10,358 bases of DNA from Acidimicrobiia bacterium (GTDB lineage Bacteria; Actinomycetota; Acidimicrobiia; IMCC26256; JAENVU01): assembly GCA_016650415.1 (NCBI GenBank), contig JAENVU010000072.1:1-10358 (forward strand), read 5' to 3'. The notes beneath the pieces were generated by a model. That model did not search any database and had not been told where the DNA came from. It was given only the letters and a program-made list of their open reading frames with translations. How positions within the stretch are numbered: the first letter of the stretch is position 1; each line of letters opens with the position of its first letter. This document shows, piece after piece, positions 1-7,121 of this stretch. A program made the position numbers and the translations under genes.

Positions 1-1826
1 GCGGCCAGGACGCCGACGATCGCGGCCACGGTGCGAGCGCGGACCGTTCGACCCGAGCGGAGCCACCACCACACGGCCAGCGTCGGTCCCAGACTGAGCG
101 CCCCGCCGAAGTCCTGACCGAACATCGGCGCGCCGACGACGGCGAAGGTGACGAGCAGGATGAGGTAGCCGATCCAGTTCTTGCGATCCGAGACGCGCGC
201 GGGCAGGAGTGCCGCGAAGAGCAGCGCCGCCGCGCAGAGCTCTGCCGAGCCGGGGTTCCCGATGCCGGCGAGTCGGATCCCGACGGTGGGTGAGTAGCCG
301 AACACCGTGTTGAGTTCGAAGTGCGCACCGGTCACGAGATCACCGAGATGCAGTGCGATCACGCACCCCAGAACGATCAGGATCGGATCGACCGGGTGGC
401 GGCGACCGAGCGCGGTGGCCACGGCCGCGATCCCGATGGCGGTCGCGGCCACGATCAGGAAGTACGACGCGGTTCCCCAGCGGAAGATCGGGAGCGCGCC
501 GGCGAGGAACGTCGCGAGGACGAAGGCGAGGAATGCGAGGGACCCCCAGCGCATGGCGACGACGAACCAGGGGCGTCGGTACCACCTGAAGCCCAGGATG
601 GTGAACACGACCAGGACGATCGTGGTGGTGACGAGCGTCGCGGTGGCTTGGCCGATGGTGGCATCGCGGAACTGCGCGGCGCGGTCGAGTCGGACCAGCC
701 AGTTGACCCGGTCACGGTACGGCTGGTCGTCGCTGATGAACCGGGCCGGCCGCCCTTCCATGACATTCGGCCGTGGTTGACCGAGGAGATCGAGAATCGT
801 GGGGGCGAGATCCACGATCTGGACGAAACCGGCGCGCCGGGTCGTCGCGGTCTCGAGCAAGCCGGGGTCGATGCCGGGCGCGTGAATCGCGGCAACCGTC
901 AGTGTCCGCGCCCGGCCGCTGTGATAGGGCGCGACGAGAACGACCGCGTCGCGGTTGAAGTCGACGCGGTCCAGCAGGCGGCCGACGAGGTCGTCGGTCG
1001 CGGCGAGCGCGTCGTCGTGGAGTCGGTGGCGTTGCTCGGTCGTGGCCAAGGGCCGGAACGCGTCGGCGCGGGCGAGGTCCGAGGCCTCGACCATCACGAC
1101 CTGCCGCCGAGTGCTGAAGTCGGTGGGGAATGCCCGCATGACCGCGTCGGGGTCGAGGCGGAGGCCGAACGGCGCCGCCGGATCGTGCGCGAGCAGCTTC
1201 GTCACCTGCCCCGGCACCCGGCCGCTCGTGTCCATCAGCGCCAGCGCGGCCTCACGATGGAAGACGACCCCATTGCCGTCCTGCTCGTCGGCGTTGGCGA
1301 TGACCCGGCGCGCGATGGCGGCGTCCTTGAGCGCCGCGCCCAGCGCGCCGGTTTCGGCCTCGTAGGACGTGCTCAGGTTCTTCGCGACCAGGTTGGGCCA
1401 GTTCATGGCGCCGATTCCGTGCGTCAATGGCTGACCGGTCCGCACCGCGAACACCTGTGCCGCGAGTTGTGACTGGAACGGTTCACTCGGGGCCAGGTTG
1501 GTCGCGGCCGACGCCGAACTCGCCAGAGAGCGGGTTCCCGCACCGAAGGCCATGTATCCGACCCCGGGATCGGTGTGAGCCTTGACCGAACGCGTCGCGA
1601 GGTTCGCCAGCGCGCTCGATCGGAAAATCGATTGGAGTCGGGACGGTCGGCCGTCGCGAATGTCGATCCACGCCGTGGCCGGGAGGCTGATGATGAGGAC
1701 GCTATGGGCGGGTTTCGGGCGTTGCTCGGCGGCCGAGGCCCGGGCGGTCAATGCGGGGGCCAGGGGGCCGCCGAGTCCGACCAGGACGAGCAACGCGGAG
1801 GCGACGGTCCGCCGACGGGATGGCAT
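1..1826 (-). CDS. Exported multi-pass membrane protein with degenerate alkaline-phosphatase-like ectodomain (3' end outside window)
   Basis: The frame is open from an ATG at 1824-1826 to the left edge (608 codons visible, C-terminus missing). Residues 1-33 look like a signal peptide: an Arg-rich start, a hydrophobic stretch and an ASAA cleavage region. Residues about 40-385 resemble the alkaline phosphatase/sulfatase superfamily. A first beta strand, VLIISLPATAW, lies at 43-53, and the typical late motif DLAPTILDLLG at 339-349. The expected metal ligands are not seen: the first strand lacks the usual Asp, and the place of the SD-H-G motif reads VAPYHSG (H302). From about residue 395 several membrane segments follow, with conserved-looking FGYSPTVG, GIGNPG and FGGALSLGP stretches. 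I recall similar architecture in uncharacterised actinobacterial membrane proteins. It is probably a non-catalytic envelope protein. The start is not backed by a good ribosome site; an in-frame GTG lies 33 bases upstream. Function unknown. Confidence 0.82.
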   Translation of the reverse strand, partial: MPSRRRTVASALLVLVGLGGPLAPALTARASAAEQRPKPAHSVLIISLPATAWIDIRDGRPSRLQSIFRSSALANLATRSVKAHTDPGVGYMAFGAGTRSLASSASAATNLAPSEPFQSQLAAQVFAVRTGQPLTHGIGAMNWPNLVAKNLSTSYEAETGALGAALKDAAIARRVIANADEQDGNGVVFHREAALALMDTSGRVPGQVTKLLAHDPAAPFGLRLDPDAVMRAFPTDFSTRRQVVMVEASDLARADAFRPLATTEQRHRLHDDALAATDDLVGRLLDRVDFNRDAVVLVAPYHSGRARTLTVAAIHAPGIDPGLLETATTRRAGFVQIVDLAPTILDLLGQPRPNVMEGRPARFISDDQPYRDRVNWLVRLDRAAQFRDATIGQATATLVTTTIVLVVFTILGFRWYRRPWFVVAMRWGSLAFLAFVLATFLAGALPIFRWGTASYFLIVAATAIGIAAVATALGRRHPVDPILIVLGCVIALHLGDLVTGAHFELNTVFGYSPTVGIRLAGIGNPGSAELCAAALLFAALLPARVSDRKNWIGYLILLVTFAVVGAPMFGQDFGGALSLGPTLAVWWWLRSGRTVRARTVAAIVGVLA

Positions 1827-1850
1827 GAAGGCCCGATCATGCCATCCGGT
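1815..1850. repeat. Inverted repeat overlapping the start codon of the leftward membrane-protein gene
   Basis: GGATGGCATGA at 1818-1828 is the exact reverse complement of TCATGCCATCC at 1837-1847, with an 8-base spacer. After one mismatch (1817/1848) the pairing resumes for two more bases on each side (1815-1816 with 1849-1850). The start codon of the minus-strand gene (1824-1826) lies inside one arm. It could be a dyad operator, or an mRNA hairpin that hides the start codon. The choice between the two is inference. Confidence 0.7.
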
Positions 1851-1943
1851 GGACCCCACGACGGGGCGCTGCGCTGCCACCCGGCGCGTGCGCAGGAATA
1901 GAGTTCCTTCCCGATCGTGATCGGCTGGCCTCGAAGGGCGACG
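1827..1943. promoter_or_regulatory. Divergent intergenic region with probable back-to-back promoters
   Basis: This 117-bp gap lies between two genes that point away from each other, so it must supply both with promoters unless they start further inside. On the plus strand TAGAGT at 1899-1904 fits the TANNNT -10 pattern, without a convincing -35 box. If used, it would place a transcript start near 1911. The inverted repeat at 1815-1850 sits at the leftward end. The exact promoters cannot be settled from sequence alone. Confidence 0.35.
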
Positions 1944-3464
1944 GTGACCTCCGACCTCACAACTGCGTCAGCGGATCTCCGACGGCCCGCGTCCCCGGCT
2001 CCGCGCCGATGGCCGCTGGTCGTCACGGTGCTGCTCCTGACCTTCACGCTCCGGCTTCCGGCGTTCTTCGTCGACGTGTTCAACTCCGACGAGACGTTTC
2101 TCGCGACCCAGGCGCAGGTCATTCGTGATGGCGGCTCGCTCTATCAGGAAGCCACCGATCGCAAGCCGCCGTTGGTGCCCTATCTCTACGCCGCGACGTT
2201 CGCGGTGGTCGGGAGTTCCGCGCTGTGGTCGATCCGAGTCGCCGCGATGCTGGCCGTCGCGTTGACCGCACTGCTGCTCGCGTCGGAAGCCCGTCGCCGG
2301 TGGGGAGACCGCGCCGCGTGGACCGCAGCCTTGCTGTTCGTCGGCGCGTCGGTCGCCTTCGCACCACAAGATGGTCAAGCCGCCAACTTCGAAGTCTTCA
2401 TGCTGCCCGCGATGACCGCCGCGGTGGTGCTGGCCGCGCGGGACCGTCCACGCGGCGCGGGGTTCGCCGTTGCCATCGCGACCTTGGCGAAACAGACGGG
2501 TGCCGCGACCCTGTTGCCCGTCGCGTACCTGCTCTGGAAACGTCGGCCACCGGGCGGCGTGCGGCGCGGGCTGTTGGCCTTCGCACTCCCGCTCTTCCTC
2601 GTGGCGCTCCTCGTCGGTCCCGGCGACCTCGTGTTCTGGGCCGTGGCGGGGAATGGCTCCTACTTCGGTCTCGGATCGGTCTCGGCCTACGTGGCGGGAC
2701 TCTTCGCGGTGATGACGTTCGCATTCGTCGCCTGCAACCTCCCCGTCCTCTGGACGGTGCCCGAAGCCTGGCGTGAACGTCAGTCCGGCGTGGACACCGA
2801 CCTGTGGATCTGGCTGTTCTCCGGCGCGATCTCGGTCGCGGTGGGGTTCCGTTTCTTCGGCCACTACTACCTGCAGTTGCTCCCGCCGTTGTGTCTGATC
2901 AGTGCCGGAGCACTGGCCAAACGGCCCGCAATCTGGGCCCAGCGGACGATCGCGGTCTCGCTCGTCACCGCGTGTGGCTTCACCGCCGTCGGGTTCCTGT
3001 TCCAGCCGTGGGGAGACGAACCCAAGTACGAGCGCGTGAGTTCCTTCCTCGAACACCGTCTGCGACCGACCGACCGGGTCTTCGTCTGGGGGCATCTGCC
3101 GGAGATCTATTGGGCGTCGGGCGCCCGCCCCGCAACGCGGTTTCTGTCGAGCGGCTTCTACCTCGGAGACTGGGGTGGCCGACCCCCCGGCGACGAGCGG
3201 GCCGATGCACCGACACCCGGTGCCCGGATCATGTTGATGGACGACCTTCGGATCCGCGCGCCGCGGTACATCCTCGATACGACGCCCGCGAAGATTCGCG
3301 GCTCGCAGTATCACCCGATGGCGTCGCTGCCCGAGTTCCGGGCGTACGTCGATCGCTCCTATCACCGCGTGCGCGCTATCGACGACATCGTGGTCTACGA
3401 ACGCCTGGCCCCGTCACGGCTGGCCGAGGGTGGACCGCATCGGGCTGCGGCCCCGATTCGATAG
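1944..3464 (+). CDS. GT39-like (GT-C fold) integral membrane glycosyltransferase
   Basis: A 506-residue polytopic protein with the layout of dolichyl/polyprenyl-phosphate-mannose-type glycosyltransferases (PMT/ArnT-like, GT-C). After a basic N-terminus, the first membrane helix (about 24-43) leads into an external loop with the acidic pair SDE at 48-50, the usual GT-C catalytic or metal site. Next comes a DRKPPLVPYLYA stretch typical of the first loop and second helix. Some nine further hydrophobic segments follow, including FGHYYLQLLPPL in the middle and a soluble C-terminal domain of about 150 residues. The likely reaction is transfer of a sugar from a polyprenyl-phosphate carrier to a protein or envelope glycan on the outer face; donor and acceptor are unknown. 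I chose the GTG at 1944 because AAGGG (1934-1938) lies 5 bases upstream. An in-frame GTG at 1917 would add nine residues. The methyltransferase gene begins 2 bases after the stop. Confidence 0.85.
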   Translation: MTSDLTTASADLRRPASPAPRRWPLVVTVLLLTFTLRLPAFFVDVFNSDETFLATQAQVIRDGGSLYQEATDRKPPLVPYLYAATFAVVGSSALWSIRVAAMLAVALTALLLASEARRRWGDRAAWTAALLFVGASVAFAPQDGQAANFEVFMLPAMTAAVVLAARDRPRGAGFAVAIATLAKQTGAATLLPVAYLLWKRRPPGGVRRGLLAFALPLFLVALLVGPGDLVFWAVAGNGSYFGLGSVSAYVAGLFAVMTFAFVACNLPVLWTVPEAWRERQSGVDTDLWIWLFSGAISVAVGFRFFGHYYLQLLPPLCLISAGALAKRPAIWAQRTIAVSLVTACGFTAVGFLFQPWGDEPKYERVSSFLEHRLRPTDRVFVWGHLPEIYWASGARPATRFLSSGFYLGDWGGRPPGDERADAPTPGARIMLMDDLRIRAPRYILDTTPAKIRGSQYHPMASLPEFRAYVDRSYHRVRAIDDIVVYERLAPSRLAEGGPHRAAAPIR

Positions 3465-3466
3465 CG

Positions 3467-4057
3467 ATGTCGACGCGATGGGCGTCGGAAGGTCGGCCTT
3501 CCGCGGCGGACTACGACGCGCGGTGGCTCCGCATGGCCCGTTCGGGTGACAATCCCCACGGTGAGGCCGACTTCGTGGAACGGTACGCGCCGAGCACCGT
3601 GTTGGACGCGGGCTGCGGCACGGGTCGGGTCGGGATCGAACTGCATCGACGGGGCATCGACGTCGTCGGCGTCGACCTCGATGCGGGGTTCATCGACCAT
3701 GCCCGCGCCAAAGCGCCGGAGGTCGAGTGGCATCATGCGGACCTGGCCACCGTCGACGTCGGCCGGCAGTTCGATGTTGTGGTTGCTGCCGGCAACGTCA
3801 TGATCTTCTTGGCTCCGGGGACCGAGGCCGCGGTGCTTGCCAACTTGGCGCGCCATCTCGGTCCGGGCGGGCGATTGATCTCGGGGTTCCAGGTCGAGTC
3901 GGCCGACCCGCTCCGCGCGTTCGATCGTGACGCGACCGATGCCGGACTGGAACTGGCCGAGCGGTACGGGACCTGGGCGGGGGCTGAGGATTCCGACGGT
4001 CGCTATGCGGTGTCGGTCCACGTTTGTCGGCGTGAAGAGGGGCCGCGGGCCCACTGA
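3467..4057 (+). CDS. Class I SAM-dependent methyltransferase
   Basis: A 196-residue Rossmann-fold methyltransferase. Motif I, VLDAGCGTG, is at 45-53, the ribose-binding acidic residue is D70 in VVGVDLD, a motif II-like acidic segment follows (HHADLATV), and post-motif strands include FDVVVAAGNVMIFL and the LGPGGRLISGF segment. This is the single-domain size common for small-molecule methyltransferases. The N-terminal ADYDARWLRMA stretch precedes motif I and looks like genuine protein, which supports the ATG at 3467 over the in-frame ATG at 3533. There is no clear Shine-Dalgarno sequence. The start lies 2 bases after the glycosyltransferase stop, so translation is probably coupled. The frame is open well upstream inside the glycosyltransferase gene, but that part is antisense-like noise. 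Substrate unknown; the neighbour suggests a sugar or envelope component, which is only a guess by context. Confidence 0.88.
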   Translation: MSTRWASEGRPSAADYDARWLRMARSGDNPHGEADFVERYAPSTVLDAGCGTGRVGIELHRRGIDVVGVDLDAGFIDHARAKAPEVEWHHADLATVDVGRQFDVVVAAGNVMIFLAPGTEAAVLANLARHLGPGGRLISGFQVESADPLRAFDRDATDAGLELAERYGTWAGAEDSDGRYAVSVHVCRREEGPRAH

Positions 4058-4082
4058 CGGTGAACCCGATCCGCCGCGGCGG
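4040..4082. repeat. Short palindromes at the methyltransferase 3' end
   Basis: GGGCC-GCG-GGCCC at 4040-4052 can form a 5-bp stem just before the methyltransferase stop. CCGCCGCGGCGG at 4071-4082 is a perfect 12-bp palindrome in the 74-base gap before the next gene. Neither is followed by a T run, so neither is a standard intrinsic terminator. In such GC-rich DNA both may be chance. Confidence 0.3.
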
Positions 4083-4120
4083 CCACCATCCGTGCTCAAC
4101 TGTTGGCTCCGATCCGCCGA

Positions 4121-4125
4121 AAAGG
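4121..4125 (+). promoter_or_regulatory. Ribosome binding site deciding the glucosaminidase start
   Basis: AAAGG lies 6 bases before the ATG at 4132 and directly abuts the ATG at 4126. The spacing favours 4132, which also begins a clean signal peptide. The far-upstream GTG at 4060 has no ribosome site. Confidence 0.55.
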
Positions 4126-4131
4126 ATGAGA

Positions 4132-5592
4132 ATGCGGGCCGTCACCCAGTTACTTCGTGTCCTGATCGTGAGCGCCGTCATCGGCGCGGGCGTCATGAGT
4201 GTTGCCCCCGGCCTCGACCGGGTCGCGCCGGCGGGCGCGGTGGAGACGGGTGCCGGTGTGCCGGTCATGGGCCCGATCCGGCTCAACGCGACCCAACTCG
4301 CGAACTGGTTCCGCGCCACGGGCCGGCGCCCGGCGCTCCCGGTCACGATCGACGAGTTCGCCTCCTATTACGTCGAAGAGGGTTTGAAGGAAGGCGTGCG
4401 GGGTGACATTGCGTTCGCACAGTCGATCCTGGAGACGGGGTACCTCGGGTTCGTGGGCAGCATCGTCAAGCCCGAGAACTTCAACTACGCCGGCATGGGA
4501 GCGTGCGACTCGTGCAACTCGGGTCGCCAGTTCCTCTCGGCCCGGGTCGGTGTCCGGGCTCAGATCCAACACCTCAAGAACTTCGCCGATCCGACCTCCC
4601 GCGCGGCCACGCTCGCGAATCCTCCGGTCGTCGAGTGGTACGGCCGCCGTTCGACCGGTGCGCTCGATCCGGTCCTCGCGGTCTACAACTACGACCACTT
4701 CTTCGCGAAGGGGACGGCCCCGACCTGGAACTTGATGGGTGGGCCCGGCAAGTGGGCGAGCGCCCCCAGCTACGGCACCGAAGTGCTCAAGCTCTACAAC
4801 CGGATGCTGACGTTCAACGGCCTCAACGGCGGGTGCCCGCCGGACCGGCTCGGCTTCGGTGTGGACGAGGCCCGCGACTGCCCCTTGTCGATTCGACAAG
4901 CCGGTCGGTCCGTGGCTCCGGGCGCGGGGGGCTACTACGTCTTGAACGGTAATGGATCGGTGCGGACCGTCGGCAGTGCGCCGTCCTACGGATCGCCTTC
5001 GTTCGGTTGGGACATTGCCCGCGACATCGCCGCCACTCCCGATGGTCAGGGCTACGTCGTGCTCGACGGGTTCGGCGGCGTCCATCTCTTCGGGTCGGCC
5101 GCTACCGGCCCGCTCCGCTCTGTGCGGGGGCCGTACTTCGGATTCGACATCGCGCGCAGCATCGTCCTCACCGCCGACGGTGCGGGCTACTACGTCCTCG
5201 ACGGGTGGGGTGGTATCCACCGGGCCGGTTCCGCACAACAAATCTCGGGTCGCGGTCCGTATTGGCCGGGCTGGGACATCGCCCGGTCGCTCGCGGTCTC
5301 CCTGGACGGGAAGGGCGCGGTACTGCTCGACGGCTTCGGCGGAGTCTGGACCTTCGGAACCGCGGCCCGGCTCCGGTTCTCCTACTTCGGGTTCGACGTC
5401 GCCCGGGACATCGTCATCACGCCGAACGGCGACGGCTTCGCCGTCCTCGAAGCGTTCGGAGGAATCCATCGCTCGGGCCCCGTGCCCGTGGCCCACGACA
5501 TCGGCTACGCCACGTTCGACCGGTGGCGGGGACTGACCCTGCGCAACGGTGGGTACACCGCGGTGCGCAACGACGGCTACTCGGCCTCCTGA
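4132..5592 (+). CDS. Secreted glucosaminidase-like (GH73/PF01832-type) protein with C-terminal tandem repeats
   Basis: A 486-residue exported protein. Residues 1-38 form a signal peptide (MRAVTQLLRVLIVSAVIGAG, then an APAGAVE end). Residues about 75-230 resemble the mannosyl-glycoprotein endo-beta-N-acetylglucosaminidase domain of peptidoglycan hydrolases: AQSILETGYLG carries the expected catalytic Glu (E101), NFNYAGMGAC matches the region following it, and the later VYNYDHFF and YGTEVLKLYNRM stretches fit the domain end. Two cysteine pairs (CDSC near 124-127, and C-P-P ... D-C-P before the repeats) may form disulfides. From about 266 to the end come repeats of 40-45 residues. The likely role is cleavage of glycan strands in the wall or on the surface; the role of the repeats is unknown. 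It lies 74 bases after the methyltransferase and may share its transcript. Its 3' end overlaps the convergent MBL hydrolase by 16 bases. Confidence 0.87.
   Translation: MRAVTQLLRVLIVSAVIGAGVMSVAPGLDRVAPAGAVETGAGVPVMGPIRLNATQLANWFRATGRRPALPVTIDEFASYYVEEGLKEGVRGDIAFAQSILETGYLGFVGSIVKPENFNYAGMGACDSCNSGRQFLSARVGVRAQIQHLKNFADPTSRAATLANPPVVEWYGRRSTGALDPVLAVYNYDHFFAKGTAPTWNLMGGPGKWASAPSYGTEVLKLYNRMLTFNGLNGGCPPDRLGFGVDEARDCPLSIRQAGRSVAPGAGGYYVLNGNGSVRTVGSAPSYGSPSFGWDIARDIAATPDGQGYVVLDGFGGVHLFGSAATGPLRSVRGPYFGFDIARSIVLTADGAGYYVLDGWGGIHRAGSAQQISGRGPYWPGWDIARSLAVSLDGKGAVLLDGFGGVWTFGTAARLRFSYFGFDVARDIVITPNGDGFAVLEAFGGIHRSGPVPVAHDIGYATFDRWRGLTLRNGGYTAVRNDGYSAS
5005..5508 (+). repeat. Protein-level tandem repeats in the glucosaminidase C-terminus
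   Basis: Repeat units begin with GWDIARDI (residue 292), GFDIARSI (337), GWDIARSL (380) and GFDVARDI (420), giving periods of 45, 43 and 40 residues. Each continues with a DG-x-G segment, a VLDG-type strand, GGI/GGV and a variable loop ending in PYF or a similar motif. A degenerate half unit precedes them (from about 266) and another closes the protein. The layout is that of a beta-propeller or similar all-beta repeat fold, which is inference. The repeats have diverged at the DNA level. Confidence 0.8.
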
Positions 5593-6194
5593 CCGATCGT
5601 GGTGTCGTCGCCGTGACCGGTGTGGACCACGGTGTCCGGCGGCAGGGTCAACAGCCGGGTCCGGATCGACTGCAGGATCGTGTCGTAGTCGGAGAATGAT
5701 CGGCCGGTGGCGCCCGGTCCGCCCTTGAACAGGGTGTCGCCGGAGAACACGCGACCGCCGGCCTCGTCGTACAGGCTGACACCCCCCGGTGAATGACCGG
5801 GAGTGTGCAGCGCGCGCAACGTCGTCGACCCGACCCGGAAGACGTCGCCGTCGGCGATCGGTTGGTCCGGGGCCCGGTCGGGGTGAACGACATCCCAGAG
5901 CATGCGATCGTCGGGATGGAGTGCGATCGGTGCGCCGACCGCGTCGGCGAGCTCGACTGCGACGTTGATGTGATCGTTGTGGCCGTGGGTGCAGAGGATC
6001 ATCACCACGTGGCGGCCGTCGATGCCAGCCACGATCGGCGCGGCCTCATGGGCGGCGTCGATGACGATGCACTCGTCGTCATCGCCCACGATCCAGATGT
6101 TGTTGTCGACCTCGAAATCCTCGCCGTCGATCGAGAATGTCCCGTGGGTGATGACGCGATCGAGCCGACTCAGGTGTACCGACTGGTCTCTCAT
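5577..6194 (-). CDS. MBL-fold metallo-hydrolase, probable thioester hydrolase of the mycothiol/formaldehyde pathway (Rv2260-like)
   Basis: A 205-residue metallo-beta-lactamase-fold hydrolase of glyoxalase II-like type. The metal site is complete: THGHNDH with H70, H72, D74 and H75; H134 in TPGHSPGG; D153 in FSGDTLF; and H194 in HTGHGDD. It lies downstream of an mscR-like dehydrogenase. In mycobacteria the neighbour of mscR (Rv2259) is an MBL-fold protein, Rv2260, proposed to release formate from S-formylmycothiol. By that analogy this enzyme would hydrolyse the product of the dehydrogenase; the substrate is inferred. Its ATG overlaps the TGA of the upstream membrane protein by four bases (6191-6194), so translation is probably coupled; there is no good ribosome site of its own. 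The 3' end overlaps the convergent glucosaminidase gene by 16 bases. Confidence 0.9.
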   Translation of the reverse strand: MRDQSVHLSRLDRVITHGTFSIDGEDFEVDNNIWIVGDDDECIVIDAAHEAAPIVAGIDGRHVVMILCTHGHNDHINVAVELADAVGAPIALHPDDRMLWDVVHPDRAPDQPIADGDVFRVGSTTLRALHTPGHSPGGVSLYDEAGGRVFSGDTLFKGGPGATGRSFSDYDTILQSIRTRLLTLPPDTVVHTGHGDDTTIGQEAE

Positions 6195-7042
6195 CCGTCC
6201 GAGCGTAGAGCAGGCGCGCCTCCCGGCTTCGAGGTGAGTGAGCGCGTGAGGAGGATGCCGGCGGCGATCAACCCGATGCCCACGATCTCCGGTGCGCCGT
6301 CGACCGACAGCGTGATGATGCCGACGATGGTGATCCAGGGAGTGACGGTTCCGTAGAAGTCGCGGACGGTCGGTGCCGACTCGACGCGACCGTCCCGGAG
6401 TGCTTCGAGCCGGTTGGGGTACCAGATCGTGAACTGCGCGGCGATGATCAGCGGCAGGGTCTGGATGATCCAGCCGGTCCAGATGTTGTCGGCGTTGTGG
6501 AGCACCGCGTCACCGATCAGCCCCGAGAGTGCTTCGATGCCGAACGCGAGGACCCAAACCCATGCGATCAAGTAGTTCACGCGGAGGAACTCCGGGGTGT
6601 GCCAGATCTCCTCGGGGGAGTCTTCGCGCGCGTACGGGAGGGTGAAGGGCATCCGCAGCACGATGGAGCCGAGCGCGATGGTGAGCAGCGCGACGTTGGC
6701 GACCTCGCCACCCCAGAGCTCCAGCCAGTGACGGGTCGCGGGGCCCGCGAACGCGACGACGACGGCGAGACCGGCGAAGTACGCGACGTCGGAGTACTCG
6801 AGGAGCTTCGGAGTGCCACCGTGGATCCAGTTCAAGAAGAGGATCGTCAGGGCCAGGCCCAGGGCGAGTGCGGCCGACAGTTCGAGGCGACCGTTGCCCT
6901 CGACGATCGAATACAGAATCCAGGGTGAAAGCCCTACCAGCGGGTTCGCCAGGACGCGACTGACCAGCGACCGCTGGTCGTCGTTGCCGGTGGCGTCGTC
7001 GCTGGTGGTGCTGTGGTGAGTGGTGCCGACGAGTGTCCTCAT
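6191..7042 (-). CDS. Polytopic membrane protein of unknown function between mscR-like and MBL hydrolase genes
   Basis: A 283-residue integral membrane protein that I cannot assign to a named family. A polar N-terminus of about 30 residues rich in His, Thr and Asp is followed by roughly seven or eight hydrophobic segments (about 33-47, 53-71, 84-100, 115-130, 155-175, 190-212, 238-275). A distinctive loop, RMPFTLPYARE (130-140), runs into a Trp/His/Glu stretch (EEIWHTPEF). I chose the ATG at 7042 because AAGGA (7048-7052) sits 5 bases upstream; an upstream start at 7081 would only add residues without a ribosome site. The gene starts 79 bases after the mscR-like stop, and its stop overlaps the start of the MBL hydrolase, so all three genes are probably one operon. 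A role in transport or sensing linked to formaldehyde or mycothiol is possible but rests on context alone. Confidence 0.85.
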   Translation of the reverse strand: MRTLVGTTHHSTTSDDATGNDDQRSLVSRVLANPLVGLSPWILYSIVEGNGRLELSAALALGLALTILFLNWIHGGTPKLLEYSDVAYFAGLAVVVAFAGPATRHWLELWGGEVANVALLTIALGSIVLRMPFTLPYAREDSPEEIWHTPEFLRVNYLIAWVWVLAFGIEALSGLIGDAVLHNADNIWTGWIIQTLPLIIAAQFTIWYPNRLEALRDGRVESAPTVRDFYGTVTPWITIVGIITLSVDGAPEIVGIGLIAAGILLTRSLTSKPGGAPALRSDG

Positions 7043-7121
7043 GGGTTTCCTTCGGTCCAGAGTCCGATACCCCGGGCACATCGACCCGAGACGGCCGCCC
7101 CTTGAGTGCCGACCGGCAGCG

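Noticed and set aside
321..1472. A 383-codon open frame on the plus strand
   Set aside because: It is antisense to the membrane protein at 1-1826. Its product is very rich in Arg, Gly, Glu and Asp with no motif, as expected for the mirror of a GC-rich gene.
1968..3365. A 465-codon open frame on the minus strand
   Set aside because: It lies fully antisense to the glycosyltransferase, and its product is rich in Arg, Glu, Gln and Gly without hydrophobic core or motifs. It reflects GC-biased codon positions.
2804..3466. Upstream extension of the methyltransferase frame inside the glycosyltransferase
   Set aside because: The frame is open by base composition only. The extension is Arg-rich and featureless, and the ATG at 3467 directly follows the glycosyltransferase stop.
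4040..4082. Palindromes taken as a terminator after the methyltransferase
   Set aside because: No T run follows either stem and GC-rich palindromes are common by chance here, so I list them only as short repeats with low confidence.
4150..5496. A 448-codon open frame on the minus strand opposite the glucosaminidase
   Set aside because: Low-complexity charged product with no domain. The plus-strand frame has a signal peptide, catalytic motif and repeats.
7043..7121. Possible terminator or small gene between mscR and the membrane protein gene
   Set aside because: Only a 5-bp stem with a 2-base loop (TGCCG-AC-CGGCA) is present, with no T run and no open frame with a ribosome site. The gap looks like an ordinary intra-operon spacer.
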